Below are positions 59,541-64,000 of a DNA stretch of 64,000 bases, piece after piece. Numbering within the stretch: the stretch's first letter is position 1; each line of letters starts with the position of its first letter. The position numbers were made by a program, and so were the translations under genes. Source of the stretch: Bacteroidales bacterium UBA6445. GTDB lineage: Bacteria > Bacteroidota > Bacteroidia > Bacteroidales > UBA932. The DNA is taken from NCBI GenBank assembly GCA_002439585.1, contig DJOF01000003.1, forward strand, positions 62,001 through 126,000, given 5' to 3'. A model generated the notes under the pieces. It was not told where the DNA came from, did no database searches, and was given only the letters and a program-made list of their open reading frames with translations.

Positions 59541-60878
59541 TCAGTCAAATCTGTAGCGCAATCCGAATCCTATACTGAAGTCGAAAGCCTTGTCCGTATA
59601 GACTGACCTGACTGTGCTTCCGCTGTCAAACCTGTATACGATGCCTGGCTCGAAGAAGAATCCCAATGCAGGGAGAATATTGGCTTGGACTCCGACTGCC
59701 GCGTTTGCAGACCACTGAATCTCTTTTGGGGTAACCTTTGATTCGTAAGAAGAGTGATGCTTGCCGGCAATGTATTCGTCTGTGTGTAGAGATCCTCTTA
59801 CACTCTTCTCTGCCATTCCTCCAGCCTTGATATAAGAAGTTACGAAACGTCTGTCAAGATAATTCCATACAAGGGAGACCGGTATGCCTATATAATGGAG
59901 CGTCTGGTCTCCTTTGCTGTAGCTGTGTCCTGCTCCTTCAGTCCCTGTCGTTATGATAGAGGAAAGGAGGGAATAGCTCAGACCAGTCTCGATACCGAGT
60001 TCGGGAATCAAGTCATACTGTATGTTGAATCCTATTCTTACTGGGATCTTGTGTATATACTTGGATTCTATCTCTGGGCTATTGAAGACTATATATCTCT
60101 GATTGTCATTGGCACTCCAATCCAAGCCCGTCACATTTGCGGAAAGAGGATTGGCTCCCAGTACGTTGGCAGATGAGAACCGGAAACTTTTGTCGGCAGA
60201 TCCTCCACCAACTGCAGCAATAGAGACTTTGACGCTTCTCCGGTTACGCTGGTAGTAGCTCCTGTCATCATCATTTGTGGGAAAGTCCTCATTATCTGTG
60301 GGAAAGTCTTGGTGAACTGAGAAGTCGTCTTCGTTATCTGTCGTATAGGTGGACTTCTTACTCTCGTTTGGGGCTATGTCGCTATATACGGTTTCGGAAT
60401 TCTTGTCTTGTCCGCTGACGGTATTGTCTTCGCCTGTATTTTTCTGATTGGTAACTGCAGAATTTGACGCGAGAATCCGTGCCGTGTAATTGTCTTTACC
60501 TGTATTTTTCTGATTGGTAACAGTAGCCTTGCGGTTAGGAACTGTCTCACTTGTCGCTTCTATCCTCTCTTGCTGAGTATTAGCGGTATAAGTGTCCGAC
60601 TTTGCGACTATTGCCACGGCATCGGTATCGTCAAGAGTCCGCTTTCCTTGATATATGTATGTTGCTGTGAAGACGGCTGCAAGTACTGCAGCGGCAGCAG
60701 ATATCCATGATATGTACGATCGGATATGCAAATGCTCCACTCCAGTAACTGATGTGGCTATCGTAATTGCTTTAGAATCCGAGATTCTTTTCCAGACTTT
60801 CTCCCACACCGAAACAGATGGCTCGACTTTGTAGCCTGCCATCCTATTTCTCAGTATGTCTGTCCAGTCTTTTCTCAT
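59541..60878 (-). CDS. Membrane-anchored protein with C-terminal outer-membrane-type beta-barrel
   Basis: 445 codons. The N-terminal ~50 residues (MRKDWTDILRNRMAGYKVEP) are cytosolic in style. One membrane span follows (YISWISAAAAVLAAVFTATY), then a ~130-residue Asn/Thr/Asp-rich linker with in-frame repeats (VTNQKNTGKDN, VTNQKNTGEDN; DFPTDNEDFPTND). The C-terminal ~210 residues form a predicted beta-barrel of the PorT/OMP_b-brl type (VRIGFNIQYDLIPELGIETG, DKAFDFSIGFGLRYRF). It follows an ECF sigma factor by 11 bp, so the N-terminus may act as its anti-sigma or partner. Known as a family arrangement in Bacteroidota; the precise role is unproven. Confidence 0.75.
   Translation of the reverse strand: MRKDWTDILRNRMAGYKVEPSVSVWEKVWKRISDSKAITIATSVTGVEHLHIRSYISWISAAAAVLAAVFTATYIYQGKRTLDDTDAVAIVAKSDTYTANTQQERIEATSETVPNRKATVTNQKNTGKDNYTARILASNSAVTNQKNTGEDNTVSGQDKNSETVYSDIAPNESKKSTYTTDNEDDFSVHQDFPTDNEDFPTNDDDRSYYQRNRRSVKVSIAAVGGGSADKSFRFSSANVLGANPLSANVTGLDWSANDNQRYIVFNSPEIESKYIHKIPVRIGFNIQYDLIPELGIETGLSYSLLSSIITTGTEGAGHSYSKGDQTLHYIGIPVSLVWNYLDRRFVTSYIKAGGMAEKSVRGSLHTDEYIAGKHHSSYESKVTPKEIQWSANAAVGVQANILPALGFFFEPGIVYRFDSGSTVRSVYTDKAFDFSIGFGLRYRFD
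60423..60523 (-). repeat. In-frame 66-bp direct repeat in the linker of the barrel protein
   Basis: The 35-bp segment at 60423-60457 recurs with three changes at 60489-60523 (66-bp period, 22 codons), both containing tgtatttttctgattggtaa. A second, shorter in-frame repeat (gtgggaaagtc, 21-bp period) lies near 60277-60308. Both keep frame, so they vary linker length. Confidence 0.85.
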
Positions 60879-60889
60879 TTGACAATCTT

Positions 60890-61447
60890 TTAAGTAAGGT
60901 GAAATTTACTAAGCTTTGAAGCAAGCATCTTTCTTGCCCTATGGAATTGTGACGCCGAAGTACTCTCGCTGATCCCGAGCATGGCGGCAATCTCCTTGTG
61001 GGACAGATTCTCGAATACTACTAAGTTGAATACCGTCCTGTAGCCGTCAGGAAGCTCCTGTATGGCTTTCATTATGACGTTATTCGGGATCGAAGCCATA
61101 TCAGGCTCAATCTCTTCCTGGGCATCTGGAAGCTTGTCCGTGTATTCTAAGAATGAGACTTTTCCTTGCCTGCGAAGATACTGCAGGGCTTCATTTGCAG
61201 TGATCCGCGACATCCATGCTCGAAGAGAACCTGCTCCCTTCCATGTGAATTTGCCGAGACTGCCGAAGATTTTCACAAAGGCTTCCTGAAGGACATCTTC
61301 CGCTTCGGACCTGTCGGGTATATATCGGGAACATAATGCCATAAGATATCCTGAATAATTGTCGTATAGGCGTCTTGCCGCCCCACGTTCTCCATTCAGG
61401 ATATCCTTGACTGTCTGTCTGTCCGATTTATCAGCGGAAAACCACAT
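60890..61447 (-). CDS. ECF-type RNA polymerase sigma factor
   Basis: 185 codons. Sigma-70 region 2 at ~25-90 (LYDNYSGYLMALCSRYIPDR, DVLQEAFVKIFGSLGKFTW, LRAWMSRITANEALQYLRR) and region 4 at ~130-180 (LPDGYRTVFNLVVFENLSHK, EIAAMLGISESTSASQFHRA). There is no region 1.1 or 3. First gene of a two-gene operon with the barrel protein. Target promoters unknown. Confidence 0.93.
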   Translation of the reverse strand: MWFSADKSDRQTVKDILNGERGAARRLYDNYSGYLMALCSRYIPDRSEAEDVLQEAFVKIFGSLGKFTWKGAGSLRAWMSRITANEALQYLRRQGKVSFLEYTDKLPDAQEEIEPDMASIPNNVIMKAIQELPDGYRTVFNLVVFENLSHKEIAAMLGISESTSASQFHRARKMLASKLSKFHLT

Positions 61448-61509
61448 TTCTCACATATATTCTCCGCCAGCCTTGCAATTCTGCTGCCATACGGTAATCT
61501 GCGACCGTA

Positions 61510-62205
61510 TTACTCTGTCTCGGAGTCAGAAGGACGGGTCTTGTATTTAAATGTGACGGTCTTGGCACCATCGCGGCTAGTGAATTTGACTTTAAGGTCG
61601 ACTTCTTGTCCCTTGGTGTCAGGCAGTTTGTCAAGTCTAAATGCTACATAGCCGTCAGAAAGAACCTCTTTTCCGTCACCGTGGGCATTGTGCCTGAATT
61701 CTACTGTATAAGGATCTTCCGGGTCTACTCCTCTGACAAGGTTGACTTCATGTTTTACAGAAGTATATCTGCCCCATAGGGTGCGGAAACGGAGCGTAAG
61801 ATAGCCGTCTTCACATACCGTAGGGAAAGCGTCTATCAACTCTACAGGGTCATTGCCGTATTTGTTGTCATCATCTGCCACACTACCTTCTGTCTCTACG
61901 GTCTGCTTGGTAAGGAGCTCCTTCAGCCAGTTGACATATACGGAGTTATTGCCTGATGGCTCTATTCTGTAATTGGTAAAGGCCCTTACTTCCTTGTCTC
62001 CGAAAGGCGATCTCGTAAGATTGGAAGGATATAATACTGTGCTGTCATCAAGCTGCATGTAGAATGAGTCTCCATCCGGTTTTACGGTCACTACCGCGTT
62101 TGGCAGGACATCGTCATAGGATACATAGTCATCATTGTCACAAGATGCTGCAAATGCAAGGACTGTAAATAATCCTGCAGCAATCGATGGGTTGAATTTT
62201 GTCAT
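61510..62205 (-). CDS. NigD-like lipoprotein
   Basis: 231 codons. Lipobox in AGLFTVLAFAASCDNDDY. The N-terminal OB-like part (NAVVTVKPDGDSFYMQLDDS) and the C-terminal beta-sandwich (DGYLTLRFRTLWGRYTSVKH, HNLV-like EVNLVRG, YVAFRLDKLPDTKGQEVDLK) match the two-domain NigD family of Bacteroidota lipoproteins. Function unknown. It lies 62 bp upstream of the ECF sigma gene on the same strand and may be co-transcribed. Confidence 0.85.
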   Translation of the reverse strand: MTKFNPSIAAGLFTVLAFAASCDNDDYVSYDDVLPNAVVTVKPDGDSFYMQLDDSTVLYPSNLTRSPFGDKEVRAFTNYRIEPSGNNSVYVNWLKELLTKQTVETEGSVADDDNKYGNDPVELIDAFPTVCEDGYLTLRFRTLWGRYTSVKHEVNLVRGVDPEDPYTVEFRHNAHGDGKEVLSDGYVAFRLDKLPDTKGQEVDLKVKFTSRDGAKTVTFKYKTRPSDSETE

Positions 62206-62377
62206 AATGTTGTCTGTTTTTTACTCGTCTAACTTAAAGCAGTTTAAGAGGTTGTTCAAACTTCTTAATAAATGCGCATTTTCCGAAATATTGCATCAAG
62301 TTTGAAAATATAGTAATTTTACGGAGGTTTTTGTGATCCTGTCTGTCAGTATAGACAGATTATTAATTGGTTAGACT

Positions 62378-64000
62378 ATGTTCAATATCCGCTTGACGGC
62401 AATGGCCTCGGCAGTGCTTGTCTGCATGTCTGCATTTTCTGCAGAAAGCAGCCCCTCCACCGGGACAGGCCCCGCCAATTCGTTGAAATACGGCTTCCGG
62501 CTTTATGAAAAAGGAATGTATGTAAAGGCTCGGGAGATATTTTCCTCTTATCCAGAAGACCCTATCGCAGGTGGCTATGCCGTACTTTGCGAGGTTAAGA
62601 TGAAGACCACGGGATATGAAGTCCGTATGCGAAAGTATCTCGATACATACCCTTATTCAGGTCTTGCGCCTAAGATCCGTTATGCCTATGCTCTCAATCT
62701 TTTCGATGAAGGAGACTATGCACAGGCCTCGGCCGAATTTTCCGATCTTGCACCAGGTAATCTTTATAAGGATATTCTTCCAGAGTACACATATAAAAAG
62801 GCCTATTCCGAATTCCGCTCCGGGAATGAGAATGATGCGGTCCAGGGCTTTCTGAAAGTGTCGAGGCTTCCGCGCAATGATTACCAGGCTCCCGCAGCAT
62901 ACTCTCTTGCCTATATTTATTATGAAAACAAGAAATTCACTCCGGCAGAGGAATGGTTTGGTAAGGCTTCAGCGGATCCACGCTTTAAGGCTGTATCTTT
63001 ATATTATATATTGGAGTGCCGTTTCATGTCAGGAGACTACAGGTATGTCGTGGATCACGGAGAATCCATGTATGAATCTGTTCCGCAGGAGAGAAAATCC
63101 CATCTTGCCAGGATCATATCGGAGTCTTTCCTTGTGCTCGGTGATCCCGAGAAGGCCAAAGCTTACTATGACCGTACGGATATCGGGGAGGGCACAGGTC
63201 GAATGGATCTTTTCTATGCCGGTTCCCTGCTATATGCCCTGCAAGACTACAAAGGAGCTGTAGCCAAATTCTCTATGATGCCGGAGCGTACTGACTCGCT
63301 CGGGCAGATTGCCAACTACCAGCTCGGTTACAGTTGCATTCAGATCAAGAATAAGGTGGCAGCCTTGCAGGCTTTCAAAGATGCAGCTGCCATGGACTAT
63401 AACTGGGAAATCCAAGAGGATGCCTGGTTTAACTATGCCAAGCTTGCATTTGATCTGAACAACGATGCCTCCGTATTTGAGTCTTATCTCTCTAAATATT
63501 CAGACTCTGCAAAGGGAGACAGAATCTATGCCTACATGGCTATTGCAGCCCTGTACAGACATGACTATGCCGGAGCTATAGAAGCATATGACAAGATAGA
63601 TGTGTTGGATGCGGATATGAAGCGCAACTATATGAAAGCCAACTATCTATATGCAAGTCAGCTTATAGAGAGCGGCTCGTTCCGCAAGGCCGTTCCTTCG
63701 CTCAAGGCCGCTGCTTACTATTCAGACAGAAGGTCTGTACTGAATCAGATGTCAAGGTATTGGCTGGCTGAGAGTTATTACAGAGGAGATGACTGGCCTC
63801 AGGCTTCAGCTGTATTCAAGGAACTGTATAATATATCCGCCCTTGACGACAGGGAAGAGGGTGCTCTGCTTCCGTATGACATAGCGTATTGCTATTATAA
63901 GGCAGGCAATTGGAAAGGCGCTGAGGAATGGTTCGACATATATGTGCAGTCCGAGGACAAAACCATGCGAAGGGATGCCTTTACGAGGATCGGAGACTGC
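62378..64000 (+). CDS. Exported TPR-repeat protein, partial
   Basis: 541 codons from ATG 62378, open to the end of the window. Signal peptide (MFNIRLTAMASAVLVCMSAF SA-type cleavage). The rest is tetratricopeptide-like helical repeats, e.g. YGFRLYEKGMYVKAREIFSS, YALNLFDEGDYAQASAEFSD, YSLAYIYYENKKFTPAEEWF. This pattern (long periplasmic TPR protein) is common in Bacteroidota and related to YbgF/CpoB-like or tol-pal-associated families. Role unknown. Divergent from the NigD-like gene. Confidence 0.88.
   Translation, partial: MFNIRLTAMASAVLVCMSAFSAESSPSTGTGPANSLKYGFRLYEKGMYVKAREIFSSYPEDPIAGGYAVLCEVKMKTTGYEVRMRKYLDTYPYSGLAPKIRYAYALNLFDEGDYAQASAEFSDLAPGNLYKDILPEYTYKKAYSEFRSGNENDAVQGFLKVSRLPRNDYQAPAAYSLAYIYYENKKFTPAEEWFGKASADPRFKAVSLYYILECRFMSGDYRYVVDHGESMYESVPQERKSHLARIISESFLVLGDPEKAKAYYDRTDIGEGTGRMDLFYAGSLLYALQDYKGAVAKFSMMPERTDSLGQIANYQLGYSCIQIKNKVAALQAFKDAAAMDYNWEIQEDAWFNYAKLAFDLNNDASVFESYLSKYSDSAKGDRIYAYMAIAALYRHDYAGAIEAYDKIDVLDADMKRNYMKANYLYASQLIESGSFRKAVPSLKAAAYYSDRRSVLNQMSRYWLAESYYRGDDWPQASAVFKELYNISALDDREEGALLPYDIAYCYYKAGNWKGAEEWFDIYVQSEDKTMRRDAFTRIGDC

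Overview
The window looks like a contiguous piece of a Bacteroidales (phylum Bacteroidota) chromosome. The evidence is a SusC/SusD/SusE-type operon with GH66 and GH97 enzymes, many lipoproteins, a NigD-like protein, DUF4954, DUF5683 and DUF6377 families, a split glycine decarboxylase (gcvPA/gcvPB), and several promoters of the Bacteroidota type (TTTG, 18-20 bases, TAnnTTTG). I cannot name the genus from sequence alone.

Layout. 0-1.6 kb is a scrappy mobile/decayed zone: the tail of a DUF4143 ATPase, an unrecognised broken reading frame and a frameshifted IS1595-type transposase. 1.6-9.6 kb (minus strand) holds a GH3 beta-glucosidase whose signal peptide is cut off by an 11-bp tandem duplication, an NupG-type transporter, a Big2/FGE-like lipoprotein and a DUF4954 protein. 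9.9-27.9 kb is mostly core housekeeping: tgt-lptF/G, a uracil permease, dut, murF; the minus-strand operon hpt-adk-obgE-PAP2; an HhH/beta-barrel protein, a BspA-like LRR protein, priA, and the parA-parB-DUF5683-MltD operon.

28.2-49.7 kb lies between tRNA-Phe(GAA) and tRNA-Ala(TGC) and is the accessory part. It carries gene fossils, a FadL-type porin, an ISL3-like transposase stub, a complete DUF4143 ATPase, and a polysaccharide utilisation locus (DUF6377 regulator, SusC, SusD, SusE-like, GH66 dextranase-like, GH97 alpha-glucosidase). The enzyme set points to dextran or a related alpha-1,6-glucan: surface binding and endo-cleavage, SusCD import, then periplasmic trimming to glucose by GH97. 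A broken DUF262-HNH gene follows, then a three-gene lipoprotein cassette bracketed by 57-bp direct repeats, then a 149-bp tandem repeat ending at tRNA-Ala.

49.7-59.5 kb returns to core functions: a GNAT enzyme, a UDG-superfamily protein, an FGE-like lipoprotein, then lipoate ligase followed by gcvT-gcvH-gcvPA-gcvPB-lpd, i.e. the glycine cleavage system together with the enzyme that can lipoylate its H protein. 59.5-64 kb has an ECF sigma factor with a membrane-anchored beta-barrel partner, a NigD-like lipoprotein and the start of a TPR protein that runs off the window.

The most noteworthy signals are the 11-bp duplication in the GH3 gene (possible on/off switch of export), the repeat-bracketed lipoprotein cassette sharing an unusual domain, palindromes sitting on the PUL promoters, and several intergenic repeat families.
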